NCBI RefSeq assembly: GCF_016584665.1
Contig: NZ_BBJB01000029.1
Coordinates: 1 to 63,262 of the forward strand
Origin: Pseudanabaena sp. lw0831
GTDB taxonomy: Bacteria; Cyanobacteriota; Cyanobacteriia; Pseudanabaenales; Pseudanabaenaceae
DNA length: 63,262 nt
Reading direction: 5' to 3'
Below, piece by piece: positions 1-8,167 of the stretch (positions are counted from its first letter, which is position 1; each line of letters begins with the position of its first letter). Both the position numbers and the translations under genes were made by a program. The notes beneath the pieces are model-generated. The model made no database searches, was not told the origin of the DNA, and saw nothing but the letters and a program-made list of their open reading frames with translations.

Positions 1-342
1 CCATTCTTCCTCAATATTTTGCAGCACTCGCTTGAGTTGTTTCGATGATTGATTCACCCATTGTTTTATTTGTTCTTGCTGCTCAAGGGTAAACGTGGAT
101 TTACGACCTCGCCCTGCTCGGTCACATAATCCCACCAACTTGAGCCTTTCCCAAGCCACAAACCAGTTATGAATCGTTTTGCGACTCACCCCAAAAATTT
201 GCATCAGTTGCGCTATCCTTATCCCTTGAGCGCTCAAAAGAATACAGTGTGCTCGTTGACGGATTGCAAAGCGGTGACTTTGACGATAGATTCTCCACAG
301 TAGCTTTGTCGTTTCAGGGGAAAGTGGAGCAATTAATCTCAC
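1..342 (-). mobile_element. IS630-type transposase, N-terminal part (runs off the window)
   Basis: An open frame on the minus strand starts with GTG at 340-342 and stays open to the window edge, giving 114 residues. The translation begins RLIAPLSPETTKLLWRIY and holds a helix-turn-helix stretch (QLMQIFGVSRKTIHNWF) followed by GLCDRAGRGRK. This order, HTH then a basic linker, is typical of the DNA-binding N-terminus of IS630-family transposases. The DDE catalytic part would lie to the left of the window, so completeness cannot be judged. I did not resolve a terminal inverted repeat in the A+T-rich spacer 343-457. Confidence 0.7.
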
Positions 343-457
343 AGTAATTAGATCACAATTAAGTAATCCTTAGAATCTTCCCATTACTATGAATATGTGT
401 AAATAATTCTGCATATCTACTTATAGTGTTTTTCAAGCAATCAAGCTGTATTAAAAC

Positions 458-2044
458 ATGATAGAAAACACTCGTGAATTTCTTGCGCAAATCAATAATG
501 CACTGCCTCTTGAAAACAAGTTAAAAACTAGCGATCGCGCCCTATTTATTCTCTACGATCAACTAAATCTCGATGTATTTCCCAAGGAACTAATTGACCA
601 AAAGCCATTATTAATCTTTGTTGAATCTTTAAAATATGCGACAGTAATTCCACACCATAAGCAAAAATTGGTCTATATCCTGAGTGCTCAGCGCCACTTT
701 GCGATCGCCTGCCATAACCAAGGCTTTCCTGTATTGAATTTATTTACTCAAGGCTTTCACGCTGACGCGATCGCGGAGTTTTTGGAGCAATATCCCCAGA
801 TTAATCTTACCTACATGCAGCCATCGGAATGGGATACGCGATCGCAGATGGCGGCTTTAGCAGATAAATTGGGCGATCGCATTACTTTAATTCTCAACAA
901 TTTTTTTATTGCGGATGCGGAGAAATTCAAATCAAAAATTAAAAAAGGTTATCGCCTAGAAAATTTCTATCGGGAACTTCGTAAGCAAACTGGCTACTTG
1001 ATGGCAGATGGGAAGCCCGTGGGAGGTACATGGAATTATGATAAAGAAAATCGTAAGTCTCTGCCAAAAAATGTCTCTATCCCTAAGATTCCAGTAATAG
1101 AACCAGATGTAATTACGCAAGAAGTAATCAAGTTAGTCAAAGACTACTTACCTAATAACTTTGGAAGACTAGCCCAATTTGGCTATGCTGTAACGCGCGA
1201 TCGCGCCTTAGGACTGGCTCAAGCATTCATCGAAACTCGCCTACCAAATTTTGGAGCCTATGAAGATGCAATCAAAGTTGGTGAGCCATTTTTATTCCAT
1301 TCTGTACTTTCGCCCTATCTTAATAATGGTTTATTATTGCCACAGGAGATTTGTGAAATGGCGATCGCAGCTTATGAACAGAAATTAGCGCCGCTAAATT
1401 CCGTTGAGGGTTTTGTTCGTCAGATTTTAGGATGGCGTGAATACATTCGTGTTTATTACGAAGTACAGATGCCACAAGTTAGAGAAAGCAACTATTTTGA
1501 GTTTACTAACGATTTACCGCAACTCTATTGGAATGCAGATACAGATTTACTCTGTCTCAAGGATGCTGTTACTCATGTCTTAAATCATGGCTATTCCCAT
1601 CATATTCAAAGATTGATGGTTTTGAGTAATTTTAGCAATCTCACAAATACAGATCCTCGTCAGCTAAATCATTGGTTTTGGGTTGCATATGTTGATGCTT
1701 ACGAATGGGTCGAACTTCCTAATGTTTTGGGCATGTCTACCTTTGCTGATGGTGGCATACTTGCATCGAAGCCCTATGTTTCTGGGGGTAGTTACATCAA
1801 TAAAATGAGTAACTGCTGCTCACAATGCAAGTATGATGTGAAGCAAAAGACAGGTCGTTCTGCTTGTCCATTTAATTATTTATATTGGAATTTTGTTGAT
1901 CGGCATCGTGATAGCTTTGCTGAGAATGGAAGGGTGTCACTAATGACTAATGTTTATGAAAAGAAAACTGAAGATGAAAAGCTAGCTATTCGCGAATCAT
2001 CAATTCATTTCATAATGAATCTAAAACTCGGCTATTTTGAATAG
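458..2044 (+). CDS. FeS-BCP family photolyase / cryptochrome-like protein (PhrB type)
   Basis: A 528-residue protein of the photolyase/cryptochrome superfamily, iron-sulfur bacterial branch. These are FAD enzymes that use light, typically to repair (6-4) photoproducts in DNA. The C-terminal half is the helical FAD domain, with motifs such as FVRQILGWREYIR and NHGYSHHIQRLMVLSNF. Four cysteines fall at residues 366, 454, 457 and 470. Their spacing, C-x87-C-x2-C-x12-C, is the one I recall for the 4Fe-4S ligands of Agrobacterium PhrB, so the cluster site looks intact. The gene stands alone, and no SD is obvious before the ATG. Whether it repairs DNA or only senses light cannot be told from the sequence. 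Confidence 0.88.
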   Translation: MIENTREFLAQINNALPLENKLKTSDRALFILYDQLNLDVFPKELIDQKPLLIFVESLKYATVIPHHKQKLVYILSAQRHFAIACHNQGFPVLNLFTQGFHADAIAEFLEQYPQINLTYMQPSEWDTRSQMAALADKLGDRITLILNNFFIADAEKFKSKIKKGYRLENFYRELRKQTGYLMADGKPVGGTWNYDKENRKSLPKNVSIPKIPVIEPDVITQEVIKLVKDYLPNNFGRLAQFGYAVTRDRALGLAQAFIETRLPNFGAYEDAIKVGEPFLFHSVLSPYLNNGLLLPQEICEMAIAAYEQKLAPLNSVEGFVRQILGWREYIRVYYEVQMPQVRESNYFEFTNDLPQLYWNADTDLLCLKDAVTHVLNHGYSHHIQRLMVLSNFSNLTNTDPRQLNHWFWVAYVDAYEWVELPNVLGMSTFADGGILASKPYVSGGSYINKMSNCCSQCKYDVKQKTGRSACPFNYLYWNFVDRHRDSFAENGRVSLMTNVYEKKTEDEKLAIRESSIHFIMNLKLGYFE

Positions 2045-2118
2045 TCATGATTTGAATTGGTGGTTATTCTCTACGTTTCAAAGACAATCCGTTTGAGGTT
2101 CTGGTCTATCCTTATATC

Positions 2119-3357
2119 TTATCTGCTTAATTTTGCTAATTCCTTCTTCGTAAATTCCTTTAGCTTTTCATCGCGATCGCTGTTAGAGATCGTCTTCAAT
2201 AATTCCAATGTTTGAGGTTTGTCGCTGTAATATTTGAGAACTGCTTCCAGTGCAGTTTGGCGGGGATTAGTTTCCCATTCTTCCTTTCTTACAAAGGGAT
2301 CGTGGATAGCGCGATCGCATAAAAAATCAAATGTTTGTGGGTCATCTTTCCAGTCTTGAGCGATTGCCTGTACTGCATCACTTCGCACATAACTATTTTC
2401 ATCATAAACAGCACGATCTTTAAGAAAAGTAAGAGTGTTAGAGTCATCTTTCCAATATTGGGCAATCTCTGTTACCGCAGTCCTGCGGACAATCATACCC
2501 TCATCATAAACAGCACGATCTTTGAGAAGAGCAAGGGTGTCAGAGTCATCTCTCCAGTATTTTGCTATCTCATGTATCGCATTACTGCGAACACTATCAA
2601 TTTCATCATTAAGAGCACGATATTTGACTAATGAAAATGTATCTGGATTACCTTTCCAGCCTTTAGCGATTGAGCTTAAAGCAGAACTTCGTACTCTATC
2701 ACTTTCATCATTAATTGCATAGTTTATGAGGAGAGAATGAGTGTTAGGCTCATCTTTCCAGCCTTGGGCTAGTAATGTTACTGAAATTGCTCGTACACAA
2801 TTATCCTCATCATTAATTGCACAGTTTTTTACCAACGTAAGAGTATCAGGGGCATCTCTCCAGCCAAGAGCTATCTCAACTAATGCAACGGTGCGTACTT
2901 GGGAAAGTTCATGAGTAATAACGTAGTCTCTAAGTAGAGGAAGAGTCTCAGGATCGTCTTTCCAACCATGAGCGATCTCTTGTATTGTAATCAATAGTAT
3001 ATCGTAATCATCATCATTAACAATGAAGTCTTTGAGTAGGGGAAGAGTTTCAGGATCGTCTTTCCAGCCTTGAGCAATCTTTTCTATTGCCACCATTCTT
3101 AATGCCCAACACCCATCATTGGCTGCGCGGTCTTTTAATAAAGAAATGGTTTCAGGCTCATCTTTCCAATTTTCTACAATTTCTATTAATGCATCTATTC
3201 GTGCATCATCGCTTTGATCATTGATAATTCGCTCTTTAAGCTGTAGAAATACGTCAGTCTGATCCTTCGAGGTTTGAATTGTCATATATGTTGCCCTGTC
3301 TGCTTCTGTAAATTCAATTTTATTTTGATGTTTGGAACTATCCTTAAGTTTGTCCAT
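2119..3357 (-). CDS. HEAT-repeat protein, paralogue of the neighbouring NACHT-protein tail
   Basis: A 412-residue soluble protein made almost entirely of about a dozen tandem repeats of roughly 31-33 residues. The repeats follow the pattern LLKDRA-x-x-DE-x-x-VR-x-x-AV-x-EIA-x-x-WKDDPDTL, a HEAT-like unit. It ends with the module PQTLELLKTISNSDRDEKLK and then KKELAKLSR, nearly the same as the end of the gene at 3632-4972. It lacks an NTPase domain and may be the detached sensor part of a second NACHT-HEAT gene, or a product of repeat-mediated duplication. The start is the first ATG; residues 1-45 are not repeat-like. The protein-binding role is inferred from the repeat class. Confidence 0.75.
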   Translation of the reverse strand: MDKLKDSSKHQNKIEFTEADRATYMTIQTSKDQTDVFLQLKERIINDQSDDARIDALIEIVENWKDEPETISLLKDRAANDGCWALRMVAIEKIAQGWKDDPETLPLLKDFIVNDDDYDILLITIQEIAHGWKDDPETLPLLRDYVITHELSQVRTVALVEIALGWRDAPDTLTLVKNCAINDEDNCVRAISVTLLAQGWKDEPNTHSLLINYAINDESDRVRSSALSSIAKGWKGNPDTFSLVKYRALNDEIDSVRSNAIHEIAKYWRDDSDTLALLKDRAVYDEGMIVRRTAVTEIAQYWKDDSNTLTFLKDRAVYDENSYVRSDAVQAIAQDWKDDPQTFDFLCDRAIHDPFVRKEEWETNPRQTALEAVLKYYSDKPQTLELLKTISNSDRDEKLKEFTKKELAKLSR

Positions 3358-3460
3358 TCAATTTTGCTAATTTCTCCTTTGCAAATTCCTTTGATTTTTC
3401 ATCGCGATCGCAGTTAGCGATCGCATTCAACAACTCCAATGTTTGGTGTTTATCATAGAA
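3344..3460 (-). pseudogene. Remnant of a third HEAT-gene 3' end
   Basis: Reading the minus strand from 3460 to the TAA at 3344-3346 gives YDKHQTLELLNAIANCDRD and then KEFAKEKLAKLNGQT. This is a diverged copy of the C-terminal module of the two HEAT genes on either side. It has no start codon, is cut at its 5' side by the palindromic element 3463-3643, and overlaps the start of the downstream HEAT gene. It is best read as the severed tail of a former longer HEAT gene. Confidence 0.6.
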
Positions 3461-3462
3461 TT

Positions 3463-3643
3463 GTAGGGGCATAGCATTCCCACAGAAATCTATAAATTTT
3501 CAGGTCGCCTTAATTTGGGAATGCTATGCCCAAATCCTCACAACGCGGGGACAAGCGATCGGTGAAGGCATAGAGGGCAAAGCATTTGCAGATCGAAATT
3601 GTTGCGAGTTTTAAAAATTGTGGCGCAAATGCTATGCCCCTAC
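3463..3643. mobile_element. 181-bp MITE-like element with 16-bp perfect terminal inverted repeats
   Basis: GTAGGGGCATAGCATT at 3463-3478 is repeated as its exact reverse complement at 3628-3643. Inside, the 15-mer at 3467-3481 is also perfectly complementary to 3517-3531, so the left arm can pair with either partner. There is no open frame that could be a transposase. The right terminal repeat supplies the last codons (PVGA and stop) of the HEAT gene 3632-4972, and the left one abuts a HEAT-gene remnant, so it appears to have inserted into the HEAT array. I found no clear target duplication. Confidence 0.7.
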
Positions 3644-4972
3644 GGGATTCTCACTCAATTTTGCTAATTCCTTCTTCGCAAATTCCTTTAATCTTTCATC
3701 AGGATCGTTGTTAGAGACTGTCTTCAATAACTCCAATGTTTGAGGTTTATCGCTGTAATGTTTGAGGATTGCTTCTAGTGCTGTTTGACGGGGATTAACA
3801 AAAGCAAGAGCCACTAGACTTTCTCCCCGAACAAAAGAATCATTGATAGCGCGATCGCATAAAAAATCAAATGTTTGTAGGTCATCTTTCCAGCCTTTGG
3901 CAATCTCTTGTACCGCCGCCATTCGCACATATTCATTCTGATCATTAAGAGCGCGGTCTTTTAGCAAAGGAAGGGTATCAGGGTCATCTTTCCAGCTTTT
4001 AGCGATCATATATACTATTGCCCTTCGCACATATTCATTCTGATCATTAAGAGCGCGGTCTTTTAGCAAAGGAAGGGTATCAGGGTCGTCTTTCCAGCCT
4101 TTGTCTATCTCTTGTACCGCCGCACTTCGCACATATACATTCTGATCGTAAAGAGCGCGGTCTTTTAGCCAAGTAAGGGTATCAGTGTTATATTTCCAGC
4201 CTTTGGCAATCTCTTGTACCGCAGATTCAGAGATAAACGATCTTATCAAAAATCCGAAAATTCCTTGGGTAGAAGAGTCTGGGATGGACTTGAGACATTT
4301 TTTTAACCAAACTAACGTCTCAGAGCTATCTTGCCAAATGATTGCAATGTTATTTATGAGTCTTATTGCTAATTCAGAAGTGAATTTGTAAGGATGCTCT
4401 TGTTCAGCTTCATCTTGTAGTGTTTTTAGCAACTTACGAGAAGTCCTTGCAATCAAATTTTTATTCCTTACCTCAACAAAACAATCTACTGCTAATAAGA
4501 GATTAGATAACCCTTCTTTTTTTAGCCTTTTAAATAATGGAAACGATCCATCAAAAAATGTACTCTTATCAATTTCCTGCTCCAAAAGAAAATCAATAAT
4601 TTCTGCAACAAATCTGGGTTCGATCATTCCCGAAATTAACCGTAAAACCTCATGCCATGACTCATCCTGCCAATGGTTCCCAAACACATCATGAATTAAC
4701 TGTTCAATCGTAAGCGTTTGCGACTCCTTAAACTGCCAAACAAACTCCCACGCACAAAAATACTCCAAAAAAGTACGATGCACAAAACCATAGGAATCTC
4801 CACCCAGATCGCAGAGGATGAAATTGCGCGTATGAAGCTGCTTGATTATCAATCTTGCAACCAATCTAGGTTCTCCCTTTTCAAGAACCGTTCTTAAATG
4901 CTCAGTCAGAATATTTTCTAAATCAATAGCAGCAATTAAATTGCCAGATAAGCCCTTCTTACTTGATTGCAT
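3632..4972 (-). CDS. C-terminal half of a split NACHT-HEAT protein (helical domain plus HEAT repeats)
   Basis: A 446-residue frame from the ATG at 4970-4972. It opens with MQSSKKGLSGNL and continues with YGFVHRTFLEYFCAWEFVWQF, the NACHT-associated winged-helix/helical region, and then HEAT-like repeats (IAKGWKDDPDTLPLLKDRAL) to the end. It lies in the same reading frame as the gene upstream. Between them are only the TGA at 4988-4990 and the codons KVAYY. It is therefore the rest of the same protein and not an independent gene, unless translation restarts at this ATG. The last residues (NPVGA) come from the terminal repeat of the element at 3463-3643, so the native C-terminus has been replaced. 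Confidence 0.75.
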   Translation of the reverse strand: MQSSKKGLSGNLIAAIDLENILTEHLRTVLEKGEPRLVARLIIKQLHTRNFILCDLGGDSYGFVHRTFLEYFCAWEFVWQFKESQTLTIEQLIHDVFGNHWQDESWHEVLRLISGMIEPRFVAEIIDFLLEQEIDKSTFFDGSFPLFKRLKKEGLSNLLLAVDCFVEVRNKNLIARTSRKLLKTLQDEAEQEHPYKFTSELAIRLINNIAIIWQDSSETLVWLKKCLKSIPDSSTQGIFGFLIRSFISESAVQEIAKGWKYNTDTLTWLKDRALYDQNVYVRSAAVQEIDKGWKDDPDTLPLLKDRALNDQNEYVRRAIVYMIAKSWKDDPDTLPLLKDRALNDQNEYVRMAAVQEIAKGWKDDLQTFDFLCDRAINDSFVRGESLVALAFVNPRQTALEAILKHYSDKPQTLELLKTVSNNDPDERLKEFAKKELAKLSENPVGA

Positions 4973-4987
4973 ATAGTAAGCAACTTT

Positions 4988-4990
4988 TCA
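4988..4990 (-). other. In-frame TGA that splits the NACHT-HEAT gene
   Basis: On the minus strand the reading is KDKQAML, TGA, KVAYYMQSSKKG, with no shift of frame. Related proteins, as I recall them, have RKVAYYMQ at this place, so TGA most simply replaces a CGA arginine codon by one transition. The frame from 6643 to 3632 would otherwise be continuous over about 1,000 codons. Confidence 0.75.
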
Positions 4991-6643
4991 CAACATTGCT
5001 TGTTTATCTTTAAGATCAATCGTAATCTTCCAATCTTTCAGCTTGGGATCTTCTAGCAATTTATTTTCTAAGTCCCATTGATGCAACAATACCCGTGAAG
5101 CTTGGTTATACAGTTCTGGACGATCCCTCGGTAACTCCTGATTACGATTTAGAATCGCCATCATCGTCAATAACAAAGGATTTCCCGCCAACTCCTTAAT
5201 CGATCGCGACTCCCTGATCGCCTTCTGCAACCGCTCCCGCTTGCGATCCTTATCCGCACCCGACTCAAAATTCAGATCGTGCCAAAGCTGCACAAACTCC
5301 TGCATTTGCTCGTTATTCAACTCTTGCAGCATAAAGTGCTGAAACCCCGCATCCCTTAACCGTTGTGCCTTATAACCCAACCACCGCGAAGTCGCAACTG
5401 ATCTCACTTTAGGATACTCATTCGTAAAGCGATGGATATCCGTCACCACCTCATCACGCAACGCAGGATCAAACACCTCATCAATCCCATCAAACAGGGC
5501 AATGACATCCCCATTCTTCAACTTTTCATGCAAATCCTGCTGATTCAGCCGACAAGTAATATTCCCACCATGAATAAACGAAACAATATCCTTACATTTC
5601 CCTGCTTGCTTATCACGGGCATAGGTTCGCAACTCCAACAAAAGCGGCAACGGATGCAAAGGCAAATCTCGCACAGGTCGCTCCGCCCAAATCAGCGCCA
5701 GATATTGCAACAGCGTCGATTTTCCCGATCCAGGGTCGCCCAAGATTACCGCATATTTCGCAACGACCTCCTTCGCCAACTCATTCGGATTACCCAAAAC
5801 CTCAAACACCCCCCGAATCGGCTGCTCGACATAGCGCTTGCGATGATTCTCTAACTCCGCTTCGGCAAGTTCCAACACATCCAACTGTCCACTCTCCTGC
5901 AACAGCCGAGATCGATCCTTCGGCAACTCATACACCTGCGGAATAAACTCCTGACATTCCCGTAAATTCTGCGGAATAAAGATCTTCCAGAGCTTCAATT
6001 CGTTGTAATACACCCCAGTCGTATCCAGAGATTCCAACTTCAAGTTGCCATACCTTTCCTGCAACCCTTCTGCATACTTCCCCAAATCAAATACTGGCGC
6101 AATTCCCACTAATTCCTGTGCAGCATCCGCCATTTTATCTAAAGTCTGCACCTCAAAAATCGGACGCAACTTATCCGAATTCTGAACAATCTTCTTTACC
6201 GATTTGATGTAGGACTTACACACAAAATCCCAATCCATATCCTCTGGCAATAGTGGCGAATTCAATGCTGCCCAAGTCCTCACCAACAGCGCCGTATTGA
6301 TCGCCTTACATTCCACATCAAACGCCATCCCCAAGGCTTCGGCAACATCCGCGCGGTCAATAAACTTTTTCAGATAAGGAATGTACTGTTTGATAATCGC
6401 TTCTTGATAATTCGCCTCTTTCAGCTCATCCTCAATCAACTCCAAAAACACCTTCAATGCTTTCCCATATGCTTCCTTCAGCACATCAGGTTCAGGCAAG
6501 CGGATCACCTTTTTTAAACAATCTTTAAAAAAGTCCTTACCATAATCCTTAGCTGCATCCTTCGCCAAATCCTGAAGGATGGGATAAACGACTACACCCG
6601 CCGCCTGTGTCACACCCCAAACCAGTAACCAATCAATGATCAT
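4988..6643 (-). CDS. NACHT NTPase, N-terminal half of a split NLR-like protein
   Basis: A 551-residue frame ending at an in-frame TGA. The N-terminus (MIIDWLLVWGVTQAAG) is a hydrophobic helix seen in cyanobacterial NACHT proteins. A helical region follows, then the NACHT ATPase: Walker A GDPGSGKST near residues 302-310, Walker B ALFDGIDEV near 382-390, and a sensor-like ATSRWLGY. I chose the ATG at 6641-6643 over an upstream TTG because it matches the usual family start and has GGAG before it. STAND NTPases of this architecture are known or suspected immune sensors against phage; that role is inferred here. The frame continues after the TGA as 3632-4972. Confidence 0.8.
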   Translation of the reverse strand: MIIDWLLVWGVTQAAGVVVYPILQDLAKDAAKDYGKDFFKDCLKKVIRLPEPDVLKEAYGKALKVFLELIEDELKEANYQEAIIKQYIPYLKKFIDRADVAEALGMAFDVECKAINTALLVRTWAALNSPLLPEDMDWDFVCKSYIKSVKKIVQNSDKLRPIFEVQTLDKMADAAQELVGIAPVFDLGKYAEGLQERYGNLKLESLDTTGVYYNELKLWKIFIPQNLRECQEFIPQVYELPKDRSRLLQESGQLDVLELAEAELENHRKRYVEQPIRGVFEVLGNPNELAKEVVAKYAVILGDPGSGKSTLLQYLALIWAERPVRDLPLHPLPLLLELRTYARDKQAGKCKDIVSFIHGGNITCRLNQQDLHEKLKNGDVIALFDGIDEVFDPALRDEVVTDIHRFTNEYPKVRSVATSRWLGYKAQRLRDAGFQHFMLQELNNEQMQEFVQLWHDLNFESGADKDRKRERLQKAIRESRSIKELAGNPLLLTMMAILNRNQELPRDRPELYNQASRVLLHQWDLENKLLEDPKLKDWKITIDLKDKQAML

Positions 6644-6791
6644 TGCCCTAAACTCCAAGGATATGACTCAAGGATCTTGCCAGCTAGAGAAAATTCTTAG
6701 ATCCTGCTTTATGTGGTTATTGTATCAAACTAGCTAAAGTTTAGCTGAGATTTTTTGTTTTGCACAAATTCTAATTTTTGAGGCGATCGCA

Positions 6792-6835
6792 AAATAAATG
6801 TAAGGGCAATTCATAAATTGCCTTTACATTTATTT
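6792..6835 (-). terminator. Hairpin at the end of the DUF928-like gene
   Basis: Two 20-nt arms (6792-6811 and 6816-6835) pair with one wobble around a 4-nt loop and overlap the stop codon at 6830-6832. The outer stem is A/T-rich, with U-rich RNA on the exit side. Confidence 0.55.
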
Positions 6836-7642
6836 CACTTGCGGAAATGCGATCGGCTTAGCAGATTTAGCTTCATCGATCAGTTTTAATAATTTTTCTG
6901 ATGATGTGCATCTATTATGTGGGCTGTAGTATATTTTCTGTAGCATTCTCGCACGCTCGCGACGAGCATTTATATCTGTAGGATTTGCCTCTAGCCATTG
7001 GGTATAAGCATCAAAAGCATCATACCAGTAGTAATATTTTGTATATACTTGAGCTTGCTGTAGTTTCGTCGTTGCAGAGCGAATTTCTCGAAATAGACTT
7101 GGATCTGGAACCCGCTGAATGTATGTATTTGTATATTCTGAAAACATATCATCGGAACCCAATAAATACGCCTTCCAAGACTGGACTTCTCCATTTAAAA
7201 CTGAAGGATAGGCGGTTGACAGATTAATCTTGTAAAGTCCGTCTTCTAAATCCAAATTACGTACTCTTCCACTAAAAATGGCTCGACCTCGACTGGGAAT
7301 ATCTTTGTTGCCATATAATTTAAAATTTAATCCTGTGATATTAGAAGGAACGAATGCATCCTTTCTTTTGAGTAGATAAACATAAAAAGTAGGATATTCA
7401 GAAATGGTGCGTCCACCATCCCTAGGTGCGATCGCAACAACGCAATAACTTGGAAGAGAGTGTAAACTTCCCATCTGTCTTGGCTCAATTCCCAAGCCAT
7501 ACTGCGAGTGTTTTGGCTGAGCGATCGCCGCCAAGTCATTACCATAAAGTACCGACAGACAAAGCAAGCTCAAAAATTTACCCGAAAACCTTGTTATCTG
7601 TCTTCGCCAAGCTAAATCCAAAATATCGATCAGTTGCCTCAT
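6830..7642 (-). CDS. Secreted DUF928-like protein
   Basis: The frame is open from 7777, but I place the start at the ATG 7640-7642, giving 270 residues. From there a signal-peptide-like N-terminus follows (basic residues, then FLSLLCLSVLYGNDLAAIAQ). The upstream part only translates two hairpins and is unlikely to be coding. The mature part has YCVVAIAPRDGGRTISEYPTFYVYLL-type sequence, AIFSGRVRNLDLEDGLYKI, a Trp-rich stretch and a helical C-terminus. This resembles the cyanobacterial DUF928 family, proteins of unknown function often found near CHAT or TPR proteins. The family call is from memory of the pattern and is moderate. Periplasmic or exported location is inferred. Confidence 0.6.
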   Translation of the reverse strand: MRQLIDILDLAWRRQITRFSGKFLSLLCLSVLYGNDLAAIAQPKHSQYGLGIEPRQMGSLHSLPSYCVVAIAPRDGGRTISEYPTFYVYLLKRKDAFVPSNITGLNFKLYGNKDIPSRGRAIFSGRVRNLDLEDGLYKINLSTAYPSVLNGEVQSWKAYLLGSDDMFSEYTNTYIQRVPDPSLFREIRSATTKLQQAQVYTKYYYWYDAFDAYTQWLEANPTDINARRERARMLQKIYYSPHNRCTSSEKLLKLIDEAKSAKPIAFPQVK

Positions 7643-7695
7643 GACTTTCACCTCTAGTCGAAATCCTGACAATCCTGCGCCAGAACTATAATCCC

Positions 7696-7728
7696 AAAAC
7701 ACAAAATGGTGAAGCCATTTTGTGTTTT
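7696..7728. repeat. Hairpin with TGAAG loop
   Basis: Perfect 14-bp stem (AAAACACAAAATGG) around TGAAG, upstream of the DUF928-like gene. A second hairpin with the same loop lies 26 nt further on. Confidence 0.6.
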
Positions 7729-7754
7729 TAAAACCCTTACTGGGTTTGTTTTTT

Positions 7755-7788
7755 AATTCACAAAAGTGTGAAGACATTTTTGTGAATT
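7755..7788. repeat. Second hairpin with TGAAG loop
   Basis: Arms AATTCACAAAAGTG and its near-complement enclose TGAAG. It sits next to the hairpin at 7696-7728. Together with the inverted repeat at 7893-7933 it fills much of the 525-nt divergent spacer 7643-8167. Confidence 0.55.
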
Positions 7789-7892
7789 GGTATAACGATA
7801 TTTTAGTAGCTCAACCATAACAAACAAATAAGCATATTGCTGTATGTCGCGCTCATTTATTGTTTGTTTTGTCATACTCAAGACTGGCGACC

Positions 7893-7933
7893 ATTGATAG
7901 AGTTGCAGCGCAAAGAGCCGCAACTCTATCAAT
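7893..7933. repeat. 14-bp inverted repeat in the spacer before ctaC
   Basis: ATTGATAGAGTTGC at 7893-7906 is perfectly complementary to 7920-7933, with a 13-nt loop. It lies between divergent genes, so it is not an obvious terminator. Confidence 0.5.
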
Positions 7934-7960
7934 AGGGTTTGAAGCCTTAAACTAAGGTGA

Positions 7961-8071
7961 ATGTATTTACTGGCACAGTTAGGGACTTTATTTAAGAGCG
8001 ATCCCAAAGAAATTGCTAAAAGATTACAAACAATTGCGCCGCATTCTGTAAATGGATGCAAGTATAGATAA
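7961..8071 (+). CDS. Possible 36-residue small ORF before ctaC
   Basis: An ATG at 7961 preceded at once by AAGGTGA opens a 36-codon frame (MYLLAQLGTLFKSDPKEIAK...) ending at TAA 8069-8071. The composition is protein-like and partly amphipathic, but I recognise no family. It could equally be a remnant. The distance from the SD-like run to the ATG is very short. Confidence 0.2.
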   Translation: MYLLAQLGTLFKSDPKEIAKRLQTIAPHSVNGCKYR

Positions 8072-8167
8072 TATGTCAATTTGTCCTTATTTAGAAAATG
8101 AGCTACCAGTAAGCTCCACTTGACCCAAATGCACTTTATAGGAGCAGCAAGATAGGGCAACCTAATC

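Noticed and set aside
2119-4300. CRISPR array, suggested by regularly spaced similar strings (GATCTTT...TCATCTTTCCAG)
   Set aside because: The spacing is near 93 nt in one open frame and translates to HEAT units. There are no unique spacers of constant length and no cas genes.
4988-4990. TGA as a selenocysteine or recoded codon
   Set aside because: No Sec insertion context is expected in cyanobacteria and the position is Arg in relatives, so a CGA to TGA change is simpler.
5432-5854. 140-codon plus-strand frame inside the NACHT gene
   Set aside because: It lies antisense to the Walker A/B region, which is clearly coding. The translation is rich in Arg/Gln/Ile without domain features.
7643-7777. 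Longer N-terminus for the DUF928-like protein
   Set aside because: The extra 45 codons lie on a hairpin and lack signal-peptide logic. The ATG at 7642 starts a normal signal peptide.
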